In this document: in pieces, positions 7,603 through 16,799 of the stretch
Position numbering within the stretch: position 1 is the first letter of the stretch
Layout: every line of letters begins with the position of its first letter
Origin: Thalassobius sp034670005
GTDB lineage: Bacteria > Pseudomonadota > Alphaproteobacteria > Rhodobacterales > Rhodobacteraceae
DNA length: 64,000 bases
Assembly: GCF_034670005.1 (NCBI RefSeq)
Contig: NZ_JAXMOH010000009.1
Location: 1-64,000 of the forward strand
Direction: 5' to 3'
The notes under the pieces: model-generated
What the model was told of the DNA's origin: nothing
The model's input: only the letters and a program-made list of their open reading frames with translations
Databases searched by the model: none
Position numbers and translations under genes: made by a program

Positions 7603-8571
7603 ATGTCCATTCCCATTCAACCGCTTATTTACGGTCTGATCTTTGTCGGTGTTCTGGTCATCGTCGAAGGGATCTACCTGACCGTTTTCGGCCGCTCGAT
7701 CAGCCTCAACAACCGGGTCAACCGGCGGCTCGACATGCTGGAAAAGGGCGGTAACCGCACCGAAGTGATGGAAAAACTCCGCAAGGAGATGGGCCAGCAT
7801 ATGCAATGGCGCGCCATCCCGGTCTATTCGATTCTGGCGGCCAAGGCGCAAAAGGCAGCGATTGCCTTTTCCCCCACCCAACTGCTGATGATCATGGCCG
7901 GGCTGTCGGCCATGGCCTTCGTGGCGCTGACCGTCGGCACCCAGACCGGCGTGGTGATCCGCGCCGGGGCATCGGTTGCGATGGGGGTCGGCGGCGTTTT
8001 CCTGTGGATTTCAAGCAAGGCCAAGAAGCGCATGGCGATGATCGAGGAACAACTTCCCGATGCCATCGAATTGATGGTGCGATCACTGCGGGTCGGCCAT
8101 CCGTTCAGTTCCGCCATTCAGATCGTGGCCCGCGAAGTGGCCGATCCGCTGGCCACAGAATTCGGCATGATCGCGGACGAAGCGCAATATGGCCGCGATG
8201 TCGGCGAGGCGCTCAAGGACATGGCCGAACGGCTGGAATTGCAGGATCTGCGCTTCCTTGCCGTGGCGGTGACTATTCAGCAGCAATCGGGCGGCAACCT
8301 GGCCGAGATCCTGGCCGGTCTGGCCAAGGTCATCCGCGCCCGTTTCCGCCTGTTCCGCCGGGTCAAGGCGATCACCGCCGAAGCGCAATGGTCGGGCAAA
8401 TTCCTGTCCGGCTTCCCGCTGATGGCGCTTGTCGGCATCAACCTGACCGATCCGCATTATTACGATGACGTTCTCGATCACCCGATGTTCATTCCCGCCT
8501 GCATAGCGGTCGGCGTGTTCCTGGTGGCGAACATGTTCGTGATGCGGATGCTGGTGAACATCAAGGTCTGA
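7603..8571 (+). CDS. tadB: Tad inner-membrane platform protein TadB
   Basis: This 322-residue GspF-type platform protein has an N-terminal TM segment (about 8-28), a pair of TM helices near residues 90-130, a cytoplasmic T2SSF domain (about 145-275, LPDAIELMVRSLRVGHPFSSA) and C-terminal TM helices (about 270-320). It works with TadC and the CpaF ATPase to extrude the pilus. GGAG precedes the start, which lies 5 bp after cpaF. Confidence 0.95.
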   Translation: MSIPIQPLIYGLIFVGVLVIVEGIYLTVFGRSISLNNRVNRRLDMLEKGGNRTEVMEKLRKEMGQHMQWRAIPVYSILAAKAQKAAIAFSPTQLLMIMAGLSAMAFVALTVGTQTGVVIRAGASVAMGVGGVFLWISSKAKKRMAMIEEQLPDAIELMVRSLRVGHPFSSAIQIVAREVADPLATEFGMIADEAQYGRDVGEALKDMAERLELQDLRFLAVAVTIQQQSGGNLAEILAGLAKVIRARFRLFRRVKAITAEAQWSGKFLSGFPLMALVGINLTDPHYYDDVLDHPMFIPACIAVGVFLVANMFVMRMLVNIKV

Positions 8572-8582
8572 GGAGAACTGCT

Positions 8583-9539
8583 ATGGATATCGTCAATTCA
8601 ATTTTCGGCGCATCTGCCAGTGGCACCGGCCCTCTGATGCTGGCAGGGTTTCTGGGCATCGCCCTGATCCTGATCACCCTGCCCTTCCTGTTCAAATCCG
8701 GCGAAGACCCGCTGGACAAGTTGAAAAAGGACGCCCACCGGGACGACCCTATTCGCGGCTCGTCGTTGCGCACCGCCAAAAGCGGTCAGAAGCTGGAAAA
8801 ATATTCCACCTTCCTGGAACCGCAGGACGAAGAAGAATTTTCCAACGTCCGGATGAAACTGACGCAGGCCGGATACCAGTCGAAAGAGGCGGTGATGATC
8901 TATCACTTCAGCCAGTTCGCGCTGGGGATCGGACTGCTGATCGTGGGGGTGCTGTATTACCTGCTGTTCAAATCGGGTGGCGAAACCAAACCAACCGAAG
9001 CGATGATCTATGTTCTCGGCCCCGGCATCGTCGGCTACATGGCCCCGAAATACTGGGTCACCCGCCGGCAACAGGCGCGGCAGGATGAAATCACCGACGG
9101 GTTTCCAGACGCGCTCGATATGATGCTGGTCTGCGTCGAAGCAGGCCAGTCGATGGACCAGTCGATCATCCGCGTCGCCCGCGAAATCCGCGCCTCCTAC
9201 CCGGCGCTGGCCGATGAATTCGACATCGTGTCCCAGCAGGTCAAGGCCGGTAAGGACAAATCCAACGTCTTGGCCGACATGGCCGAACGCTGCGGCGTAC
9301 CGGACGTATCCAGCTTCGTGACCGTGATGGTTCAATCGCAGACCTTCGGCACCTCGATCGCCGAAGCGTTGCGGGTCTATGCCGGGGAAATGCGGGATAA
9401 ACGCGTTATGCGCGCGGAAGAGAAAGCAAATAAGTTGCCTACCAAGATGACCCTTGCCACAATGATGCTCACCGTGCCGCCGTTGTTGATCATTCTGGTC
9501 GCGCCGTCGGTGATCGGGATCACGGCTTTGGGTAAATGA
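8583..9539 (+). CDS. tadC: Tad inner-membrane platform protein TadC
   Basis: This 318-residue second GspF-type platform protein has TM segments near residues 17-37, 110-150 and 290-315. Its T2SSF domain contains GFPDALDMMLVCVEAGQSMD. GAGGAG lies upstream of the ATG. It is spaced 11 bp from tadB and 11 bp from tadD. TadB and TadC together form the inner-membrane base of the Tad machine. Confidence 0.95.
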   Translation: MDIVNSIFGASASGTGPLMLAGFLGIALILITLPFLFKSGEDPLDKLKKDAHRDDPIRGSSLRTAKSGQKLEKYSTFLEPQDEEEFSNVRMKLTQAGYQSKEAVMIYHFSQFALGIGLLIVGVLYYLLFKSGGETKPTEAMIYVLGPGIVGYMAPKYWVTRRQQARQDEITDGFPDALDMMLVCVEAGQSMDQSIIRVAREIRASYPALADEFDIVSQQVKAGKDKSNVLADMAERCGVPDVSSFVTVMVQSQTFGTSIAEALRVYAGEMRDKRVMRAEEKANKLPTKMTLATMMLTVPPLLIILVAPSVIGITALGK

Positions 9540-9550
9540 GCAGATAACAA

Positions 9551-10111
9551 ATGAAACGCTTTCGCGCCGGGCTTGGCCTGGTTGCACTTACCGCTTTGGC
9601 CGCCTGTTCAACAGGCGGCCTTGGCGCGTCTGACACGACCTATGCGCCCGGTGTTGCGCCCCGCGGGCAGGCCGTTGACGGGCTGGTTGTCGGTCAACGG
9701 CTGATGCAGGCAGGGGAATACGAACTGGCGCTGCAAGCCTATTCCCGCGCCGCGCTGGACCACGGCATGACCGTCGATGTTCTGTCCGGGATCGGTACCG
9801 CCAATCTGGGGCTGGGCCGTCTGGGTCAGTCCGAACGCCAGCTGCGACAGGCGGTTGCGACCGATCAGGCGATACCGGAGGTCTGGAACAATCTGGGCGT
9901 GGTGCTGATGGAACGGGGCAAACTGGGCGAAGCCGTGCAGATTTTCAAAAAGGCCTATGCGCTCGACAATGGCGAAAGTGACTCAATTCGCGATAATTTG
10001 CGCTTGGCACTCGCAAAATTTGAAAATCCGGATTATGATGACGAGTTAGAACAAGAATATAAATTGGTACAGCGCGGCAGCGGCAGCTATGTCCTGCGCC
10101 GGATACCATGA
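9551..10111 (+). CDS. tadD: TPR lipoprotein TadD
   Basis: This 186-residue lipoprotein has the lipobox LAAC in MKRFRAGLGLVALTALAACS (Cys19). Tetratricopeptide repeats occupy about residues 55-150, for example GEYELALQAYSRAALDHG and PEVWNNLGVVLMERGKLGEA. TadD is an accessory lipoprotein thought to help secretin assembly. A similar TPR lipoprotein gene follows 30 bp downstream. Confidence 0.88.
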   Translation: MKRFRAGLGLVALTALAACSTGGLGASDTTYAPGVAPRGQAVDGLVVGQRLMQAGEYELALQAYSRAALDHGMTVDVLSGIGTANLGLGRLGQSERQLRQAVATDQAIPEVWNNLGVVLMERGKLGEAVQIFKKAYALDNGESDSIRDNLRLALAKFENPDYDDELEQEYKLVQRGSGSYVLRRIP

Positions 10112-10141
10112 CATGGCAAGAGCAGTACAAGGACGCAAAAT

Positions 10142-10990
10142 ATGCGCCATCCCCTTCTTGTGACTCTGGGTCTGACAGCCGCGTTGGGTCTGTCCGCCTG
10201 TGAAGACATACGCGGTAAAAACCAGGTCGACCGTGCGATGAGCGCGGTCAACGCGGTGGATGAAAACAATCTCAGCGACATCATGCTGACCGTGGCAGAT
10301 GCCGGTGAGGCGGTGAATTATTTCAAACGCGCCGCATCCGAAAATCCCGACCGGCTGGATTTGCAACGCGGCTTGGCGAAATCGCTGGTCCGCGCAGGCC
10401 GCGCAACCGAAGCGGTGCCGGTCTGGCGCAAGGTGGTCAAATCTGCCGAAGCCACCGATGACGACCGCGTCGATCTGGCCGATTCATTGATCCGCACCGG
10501 GCAATGGGACGATGCCGATGCAGCGCTGGACGCGATCCCGCCGACCTTTGAATCCTTCAAACGCTACCGGCTCGAAGCGATGGTCGCAGACAGCAACAAG
10601 GAATGGAAAAAGGCTGACAGTTTCTATGAAACCGCCATCGGCCTGACCACCCGGCCCGCCAGCGTTCTGAACAACTGGGGCTATTCGAAGCTGACCCGGG
10701 GCGATTTTGCCGAAGCCGAACGTCTGTTCGGCGAAGCGATCCGCAACGATCCGGCCCTGTTCACGGCCAAGAACAACATCGTTCTGGCCCGGGGCGCACA
10801 GCGCAATTATTCTCTGCCGGTGATTCCGATGAATCAGATCGAGCGCGCCCAACTGTTGCACACGCTGGGTCTCAGCGCCGTAAAACAGGGCGATATCGAA
10901 ACCGCCAAGGGATTGCTGCACGAAGCGATCGACACCCATCCGCAGCATTTCGAAGCCGCCGTGCGCAGCCTGCGGGCACTGGAAAGCTGA
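10142..10990 (+). CDS. Second TPR lipoprotein of the Tad locus
   Basis: This 282-residue protein has a lipoprotein signal peptide (lipobox LSAC, Cys20 in MRHPLLVTLGLTAALGLSAC). TPR-like helical repeats fill most of the mature chain, for example NPDRLDLQRGLAKSLVRAGR and RPASVLNNWGYSKLTRGD. AAGGA lies upstream of the ATG. It looks like an enlarged TadD paralogue, so a role in assembling the outer-membrane part of the Tad system is likely but inferred from position. Confidence 0.8.
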   Translation: MRHPLLVTLGLTAALGLSACEDIRGKNQVDRAMSAVNAVDENNLSDIMLTVADAGEAVNYFKRAASENPDRLDLQRGLAKSLVRAGRATEAVPVWRKVVKSAEATDDDRVDLADSLIRTGQWDDADAALDAIPPTFESFKRYRLEAMVADSNKEWKKADSFYETAIGLTTRPASVLNNWGYSKLTRGDFAEAERLFGEAIRNDPALFTAKNNIVLARGAQRNYSLPVIPMNQIERAQLLHTLGLSAVKQGDIETAKGLLHEAIDTHPQHFEAAVRSLRALES

Positions 10991-10998
10991 CGCCGCTC

Positions 10999-11523
10999 GT
11001 GACCACCCTGTCCGCCATCGCCCCGACCCTGCACATGCCGCAATCGGTGGCGCTGTGGCTTTTCCTGATCAGCCTGCCCGCCTGCCTTTGGTCGGCCCTA
11101 AGCGATCTGCGGGTGATGAAAATCCCCAACAAGGCGGTGATCCTGCTGGCCGTCGCCTTTGTCGTGGCCGCGCCCTTCCTGCTGCCGCTGCAACAGGTCG
11201 GGTGGCAATTGTTGCAACTGGTGATCCTGTTGTTGGTCGGCATGGTGATGAACGGCGCCGGATTGATCGGGGCCGGGGATGCTAAATTCACCGCCGCCGC
11301 CGCACCTTACGTGATGCTGGGCGACTGGAAACTGGTGGTGATGCTGTTCGCCACGGTGACGCTGGCCGCGGTTGCCGCGCACCGGCTGGCCGGGGTGACG
11401 CCACTGCGCAAGCTGGCGCCGGACTGGGAAAGCTGGACCCGCAAGGGCGATTTCCCGATGGGCCTGCCACTGGGGACCACCCTGTCGCTCTACCTGCTGA
11501 TCGGGGCGGTATACGGCGGCTGA
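10999..11523 (+). CDS. tadV: Prepilin peptidase (TadV/CpaA type)
   Basis: This 174-residue polytopic A24 aspartic peptidase should remove the leader of the Flp prepilins. The two catalytic aspartates fit the family pattern: Asp in SALSDLRVMKIPNKAV (about residue 37) and GAGDAKFTAA (about residue 95). There are four to five TM segments. I take the GTG at 10999, 8 bp after the previous stop; the ATG at 11035 is an alternative, and neither has a strong ribosome site. The methylase domain of type IV pilus peptidases is absent, as is normal for TadV. Confidence 0.88.
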   Translation: MTTLSAIAPTLHMPQSVALWLFLISLPACLWSALSDLRVMKIPNKAVILLAVAFVVAAPFLLPLQQVGWQLLQLVILLLVGMVMNGAGLIGAGDAKFTAAAAPYVMLGDWKLVVMLFATVTLAAVAAHRLAGVTPLRKLAPDWESWTRKGDFPMGLPLGTTLSLYLLIGAVYGG

Positions 11524-11653
11524 ACCGGCCGCATTTATCTCAATTTGGCCTGATCCCGCGCGGATTTCTCCCTTTTTTTGCCCAACTCTGCGGCCAGTAT
11601 CGCGCATGATAGCCCGACGCGGCGCAGTTTTGATGACAAGAGCAGGATATGAA

Positions 11654-12970
11654 ATGAATATGCAGGTACAGCCCAGCACCGGCGTTACCCCGCCGCCGCC
11701 GCCCAACACTCTGGACGACATGCGCCTGCCAATCCCGATGATGCGCGACATCCTGTTGAAAACCATGTTTCGCAAAAGCACCGGCACAGTCACCGATGCC
11801 GCCGCCGCGCTGTGTCTGCCGCGCATGGTGACACAGGAACTGATCGATATCGCGCGTGGTCAGAAACTGCTTGAAGCGACCGGCACGCTGAACGCCAATG
11901 CGGGCAACGAAATGGGTTACCAACTGACCGATGCGGGCAAGGCGCGGGCATTGGATGCGCTGGCGCAGTCGGAATATTACGGCGCGATGCCGGTGCCGCT
12001 GGATGTTTACCGCCAACAGATCAAGCGCCAGTCGATCCGCGATATTCAGATCACCCGGCAACAACTGACCAGCGCGATGGGCCATCTGGTGCTGCCCACT
12101 GACCTGCTGTCGAACCTTGGTCCCGCCGTCAGCTCGGGCCGCTCGATCCTGATGTATGGACCGCCGGGCAACGGCAAATCCTCGATCTCCAACGGTATCC
12201 GCGACGCGATGGGCGACAAGATCTATGTCCCCCGCGCGATCGAATATTCCGGTCAGGTGATCACTGTTTACGACCCGATCGTGCATTCCAAGGCCGAAGC
12301 GGTCGAAGACGACCCGCATTCCCTGCGCCGCAAGAAAGGTTTCGACAGCCGCTATGTCCACTGCGACCGCCCCACCGTGATCACTGGCGGCGAGTTGACG
12401 CTCGACATGCTGGACCTGAAATACAACCCCACCGCCCGCACTTACCAGGCGCCTTTGCAACTGAAGGCGACGGGCGGCATCTTCATCGTCGACGACCTTG
12501 GCCGCCAGTCGGAACCGCCGCAATCGCTGGTCAACCGCTGGATCGTGCCGCTGGAGGAGAACAAGGATATTCTGGCGCTGCAATCGGGCGAAAAGTTCGA
12601 AGTGCCGTTCGACACGCTGGTGATTTTTTCCACCAACTTCCACCCGAACGAGATTTTCGATCAGGCGGCACTGCGCCGGATTTTCTACAAGATCAAGATC
12701 GACGGGCCCTGCCAGGAAGATTACCTGAAAATCTTTGCCCTTGTGGCCAAGAAGAAGGGTATGCCGCTGGACGAAACCGCGTTGGTGCATCTGTTACAGA
12801 AAAAATATCCGACCATCGATAATATCTATGCCAATTATCAGCCGGTTTTCCTGATCGATCAGATGATTTCGATTTGCGATTTCGAAGGCATCCCCTATCA
12901 GATGTCCCCCGACCTGATCGACCGGGCGTGGGACAACATGTTCGTGCGGGACGAAGTGATTGTGAAGTGA
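11654..12970 (+). CDS. AAA+ ATPase at the end of the Tad locus
   Basis: This 438-residue protein has a Pro-rich start (residues 10-20), then an N-terminal helical region resembling a winged helix (about 25-110, DAAAALCLPRMVTQELIDIA). The AAA+ core has Walker A GPPGNGKS (169-176), Walker B IFIVDD (276-281), sensor-1 Asn328 in STNFHP and an Arg pair at 341-342. Such proteins are annotated as ATPases with chaperone activity; I know no defined substrate. The ATG at 11654 has AGGA 6 nt upstream, while an ATG at 11606 lacks one. It follows tadV after 130 bp in the same direction. A role in the Tad system is inferred from position only. Confidence 0.8.
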   Translation: MNMQVQPSTGVTPPPPPNTLDDMRLPIPMMRDILLKTMFRKSTGTVTDAAAALCLPRMVTQELIDIARGQKLLEATGTLNANAGNEMGYQLTDAGKARALDALAQSEYYGAMPVPLDVYRQQIKRQSIRDIQITRQQLTSAMGHLVLPTDLLSNLGPAVSSGRSILMYGPPGNGKSSISNGIRDAMGDKIYVPRAIEYSGQVITVYDPIVHSKAEAVEDDPHSLRRKKGFDSRYVHCDRPTVITGGELTLDMLDLKYNPTARTYQAPLQLKATGGIFIVDDLGRQSEPPQSLVNRWIVPLEENKDILALQSGEKFEVPFDTLVIFSTNFHPNEIFDQAALRRIFYKIKIDGPCQEDYLKIFALVAKKKGMPLDETALVHLLQKKYPTIDNIYANYQPVFLIDQMISICDFEGIPYQMSPDLIDRAWDNMFVRDEVIVK

Positions 12971-13015
12971 CGCCGTTGCCGATGGCCTTGGCGCCACCTT
13001 CTTGGCATTGCTGAT

Positions 13016-13513
13016 CTATTGGGTTCCGCTCGGGTCGAATATGACCTGCAAAATTTCGGCCTGTTTGCCCCGGTCCCCACCGGACAGCGCACCAATGGTC
13101 TGGCCCGGCGTGGCTTTGATCCCCGCCGCGCCCAGACGTGCCAAGCCGGCATCGACATCTTCGCCAGTCAGGGCGATCACCCGGTCGACCGGGGCACGCC
13201 CCATACCCTGCATCACCGCCGCCACCGGGCTGGTGTTCCCGGTGCCGCCCAAGGAAAAGAAAGACCCTGCCAGAAGCAAGGCGGCAATCCCAACGACAGC
13301 CATCGCTTTGGGCCGTTTGAAATAGGTTTTAAAGGCCCGGAAATTGGCGGTCAGATGCAGCCCCACACCTGCCAGCAATCCCCAGCTCAGCCACTCATGC
13401 GCCACCTTGTTGAGCCCCGTATCGAGATGGAAAAACATCAACACGCCTGTCACGCCTGAAATCGTGAACGCGCCGATGGTCAACGGTGTGGCCCAGTTGC
13501 GAAGGGATGCCAT
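13016..13513 (-). CDS. DUF4405 membrane protein with conserved histidines
   Basis: This 165-residue protein has three TM helices near residues 8-28, 40-60 and 72-90. The segments FFHLDTGLNKVAHEWLSW and GLLAGVGLHLTANFRAFK carry the histidine spacing seen in DUF4405 and cytochrome-b-like bundles, so haem binding is possible but unproven. The soluble C-terminal part (about 95-165, ALTGEDVDAGLARLGAAGIK) resembles a small periplasmic or cytosolic domain unknown to me. The ATG at 13513 has AGGAG upstream; a longer reading to 13582 lacks this. It is convergent with the ATPase gene and divergent from the helicase gene. Confidence 0.75.
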   Translation of the reverse strand: MASLRNWATPLTIGAFTISGVTGVLMFFHLDTGLNKVAHEWLSWGLLAGVGLHLTANFRAFKTYFKRPKAMAVVGIAALLLAGSFFSLGGTGNTSPVAAVMQGMGRAPVDRVIALTGEDVDAGLARLGAAGIKATPGQTIGALSGGDRGKQAEILQVIFDPSGTQ

Positions 13514-13668
13514 TTTGGTAAACTCCTGAATTTTAACGTCATTGTTGATACGCAGATGCCAACACGTTCTGTTGCGGCGCATCGGAATACCTGCATTGCA
13601 GCGCGCTCATGGCCGGTGGCCGCGTCTCTCCTCTCGCACTCTCATACCGACGTGCCTAAATATCGGGT

Positions 13669-16077
13669 ATGACGCCCTTGCCCGCCCCCCTTGCCGACTG
13701 GTTCAAAAACCGTGGCTGGTCGATCCACCCGCATCAGGCCGCGATGCTGGCCCGGGCTGCCGACCCGGCGCTGCTGCTGATCGCGCCTACGGGAGGCGGC
13801 AAGACAATGGCCGGGTTCCTCCCCACATTGGCAGAGCTGGCAGACGGAACGCATCAGGGCCTGCACACGCTTTACATCTCACCGCTGAAGGCACTGGCTG
13901 CCGATATCCGCCGCAACCTGCAGACGCCGGTCGATGAAATGGGCTTGGCCGTCCGGATCGAGGACCGCACCGGCGACACGCCGTCCAGCCGCAAGAAACG
14001 CCAGCGCGCCGACCCGCCGCATATCCTGCTGACCACCCCCGAAAGCCTTGCGCTGCTGCTCAGCTATGAAGACGCGCCGCGCATGTTCAACAGCCTCAAA
14101 CGGGTAGTGGTCGATGAAATCCACGCGCTGGCCGAAAGCAAGCGGGGCGATCAGCTGACGCTGGCACTCGCCCGGTTGCAAACGCTCTGCCCCGGACTGC
14201 GCCGGGTGGGCTTGTCGGCCACGGTCGAAGACCCGCAAGGCATCGCTGATTTCCTTGCCGCCCCTCCTGAACCCTGCGCCATTCTGACTGCCGATCCCGG
14301 TCCCGACCCAGATATCCAGATGCTGCAAACCGATGAAGCGCCGCCATGGTCAGGCGGCGGCGCGGCTTATGCGATCCCGGCGGTGCTGGAGCAGGTAAAA
14401 AATCACAAGACCACTCTGATCTTCCACAACACCCGCGCACAGGCCGAAATTTTCTTTCGTAATCTTTGGCTTGCCAACGCAGACAACCTGCCCATCGGCA
14501 TCCATCACGGCAGTCTGGACCGGGGTCAACGCGACAAGGTGGAACAGGCGATGTTGCGCGGCGAACTGCGCGCCGTGGTCTGCACCGGGACGCTCGATCT
14601 CGGGATAGACTGGGGCGATGTCGATCTGGTGATCCAGATCGGCGCGCCGAAAAACGTCAAACGGCTGGTGCAGCGGATCGGCCGCGCCAACCACCGCTAC
14701 AATGCGCCATCCAAGGCGCTGCTGGTCCCCGCCAACCGTTACGAGGTGGTCGAATGCATCGCCGCGCTCGAAGCCGTCAGGGACCATGATCTGGACGGCG
14801 ACCCGCGCGGCCCCGGCCCGCTCGACGTGCTGTGCCAGCATATCCTGATCGCGGCCTGTTCCGGCCCCTTTGCCCCCAATGCCCTGTTTCACGAATTCCG
14901 CCGCGCCGGGCCTTATGCAGGGTTGTCCCGGGCGCAATTCGACGATTGTTTCGAATTCTGCGCCACCGGCGGCTATGCCCTGCGCGCCTATGACCGCTGG
15001 CAAAGGTTGCAGGAACGGCCCGACGGGTTGTGGCAATTGCGCGACACGCGCAGCGCCGCCCTGATCCGGCAGAATATCGGCACCATTCAGGACACCGATA
15101 CGCTCAAGGTAAAAATGCGTGGTCGCGGCGGCGCGCCGCTCGGTGAGATCGAAGAAACCTTCGCCGCGTCGCTGACCAAGGGCGACACCTTTCTGATCGG
15201 CGGTCGGGTGGTGCGCTATGAAACGCTGAAAGAACTGGTCGTCGAAGTCAGCAAAGACCCCGGCCGGAAACCCAAAATCGCCACCTTCATGGGCACCAAG
15301 TTTTCCACCTCCACCCAATTGTCACAACGTATCTTGCGCATGCTGCAACAGGACGACTGGCCCGACCTGCCCTCTCACACTGCGCAATGGCTGGCATTGC
15401 AGCGCGACATGTCCCGCCTGCCCCGTCCCGGCGAAATTCAGATCGAAAGCTTCCCGCATGATGGGCTGGCCCATACCTGCATCTACGGATTTGCCGGGCG
15501 CAATGCACAGCAGACACTGGGCCTGCTTCTGACCAAACGGATGGAAGAAACCGGTCTGGCACCGCTGGGATTCGTCGCCACCGATCACGCCACGCTGATC
15601 TGGGGGCTGGAACCGCTGCGCGATCCGGCACCGTTATTCGGCCTTGATGCTCTGGAACAGGGGTTGGACAGGTGGCTGACCACCAACGCGGTGATGAAAC
15701 GCACCTTCAAAACCTCGGCGACCATCGCCGGATTGATTCAGCGCAGTTTTCAGGGACAACGCAAATCCGGACGGCAGGCGACATTTTCGTCCGATATCCT
15801 GTATGACACGCTGATGAAATACGACCCCGATCACCTGCTGATGCGGATCACCAAGGCCGAAGCGATGCGCGGGCTGATCGATTTTTCCCGGTTGCGCGAC
15901 ATGATCACCCGCACCGCCGGAAATATCACCCATTTGCAACTGGACCGCATCACGCCGCTGGCCGCCCCCCTGTTGCTGGAAATCGGTAAGGTGCCGATCT
16001 CTGGCGAAGGCCGCGAACGGCTGCTGGCGGCAGAAACCGCCAAATTGATGACGCAATCGGGGCTGGCCAATCTGTAA
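13669..16077 (+). CDS. Ligase-associated DEXH-box DNA helicase (Lhr core type)
   Basis: This 802-residue superfamily 2 helicase has motif I APTGGGKT (39-46), Ia YISPLKALAADI, motif II VVVDEIHAL (DEIH box) and motif III LSATV. The C-terminal RecA domain has TLDLGIDWGDVDLVIQIGAP and the motif VI region RLVQRIGRANHR. The remainder matches the Lhr-core winged-helix and beta-barrel parts. The family is linked with an ATP-dependent ligase, an exonuclease and PdeM in a predicted DNA damage response module. PdeM follows 55 bp downstream, but ligase and exonuclease genes are absent from this window. Confidence 0.92.
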   Translation: MTPLPAPLADWFKNRGWSIHPHQAAMLARAADPALLLIAPTGGGKTMAGFLPTLAELADGTHQGLHTLYISPLKALAADIRRNLQTPVDEMGLAVRIEDRTGDTPSSRKKRQRADPPHILLTTPESLALLLSYEDAPRMFNSLKRVVVDEIHALAESKRGDQLTLALARLQTLCPGLRRVGLSATVEDPQGIADFLAAPPEPCAILTADPGPDPDIQMLQTDEAPPWSGGGAAYAIPAVLEQVKNHKTTLIFHNTRAQAEIFFRNLWLANADNLPIGIHHGSLDRGQRDKVEQAMLRGELRAVVCTGTLDLGIDWGDVDLVIQIGAPKNVKRLVQRIGRANHRYNAPSKALLVPANRYEVVECIAALEAVRDHDLDGDPRGPGPLDVLCQHILIAACSGPFAPNALFHEFRRAGPYAGLSRAQFDDCFEFCATGGYALRAYDRWQRLQERPDGLWQLRDTRSAALIRQNIGTIQDTDTLKVKMRGRGGAPLGEIEETFAASLTKGDTFLIGGRVVRYETLKELVVEVSKDPGRKPKIATFMGTKFSTSTQLSQRILRMLQQDDWPDLPSHTAQWLALQRDMSRLPRPGEIQIESFPHDGLAHTCIYGFAGRNAQQTLGLLLTKRMEETGLAPLGFVATDHATLIWGLEPLRDPAPLFGLDALEQGLDRWLTTNAVMKRTFKTSATIAGLIQRSFQGQRKSGRQATFSSDILYDTLMKYDPDHLLMRITKAEAMRGLIDFSRLRDMITRTAGNITHLQLDRITPLAAPLLLEIGKVPISGEGRERLLAAETAKLMTQSGLANL

Positions 16078-16132
16078 GTTTCAGGCACGATAGCGCTTGC
16101 TGGAATCTCTATGACATGCGAATGAACAGAGC

Positions 16133-16798
16133 ATGAACACGTATTCGCTCACCTTGTCCGGTGTAAAGCTGGAAGCGATGAAATCGGGCGCGCTTTACTG
16201 GCCCGAAAAACGGGTGCTTTGCGTCTCGGATTTGCACCTCGGCAGATCCGAACGGATTGCCCGTTTGGGCGGTGCGATGCTGCCGCCCTATGACACCCGC
16301 GAAACGCTGGCACAGCTGGAACGCGATCTGCTGACGACGGCGGCCAATTCGGTGATCTGCCTCGGCGACAGTTTCGACGACAGCGCGTCATCGCGCGGGA
16401 TCAGCGAATCGGACGTGATGTGGATCACCCGGATGCAGGCGGGCCGCCGCTGGATCTGGATTCAGGGCAACCATGATCCCGGTCCTCTGGCCATCGGCGG
16501 CACGCATATGGCCGAACTGCCGTTTCCGCCCCTCGTCTTCCGTCATATTGCCCGGTTGCAAGCCAGTGGCGAAATATCCGGTCATTATCATCCCAAGGCG
16601 CGGGTCACGGCCCACGGCCAATCCATCACGCGTCCTTGCTTCCTGATCGACAGCGATCGCATCATCATGCCCGCCTATGGCACTTATACCGGCGGACTGA
16701 ACACTTCACATGCGGTGCTCAAGCACCTGATGCGCCCCGAAGCGCTGGCGATCCTGACCGGGCCGAACCTGCTGCCGATGCCAATGCCGCGGGACTAG
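16133..16798 (+). CDS. pdeM: Ligase-associated metallophosphoesterase PdeM
   Basis: This 221-residue calcineurin-like phosphoesterase carries the metal-binding motifs in order: SDLHLG (32-37), GDSFDD, GNHDP and GHYHPK. It is the endonuclease/phosphoesterase partner of the ligase-associated helicase encoded just upstream, and the pair is very likely co-transcribed. The stop lies 1 nt from the stop of the convergent LytTR gene, so the two mRNAs probably overlap at their 3' ends. Confidence 0.92.
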   Translation: MNTYSLTLSGVKLEAMKSGALYWPEKRVLCVSDLHLGRSERIARLGGAMLPPYDTRETLAQLERDLLTTAANSVICLGDSFDDSASSRGISESDVMWITRMQAGRRWIWIQGNHDPGPLAIGGTHMAELPFPPLVFRHIARLQASGEISGHYHPKARVTAHGQSITRPCFLIDSDRIIMPAYGTYTGGLNTSHAVLKHLMRPEALAILTGPNLLPMPMPRD

Positions 16799-16799
16799 C

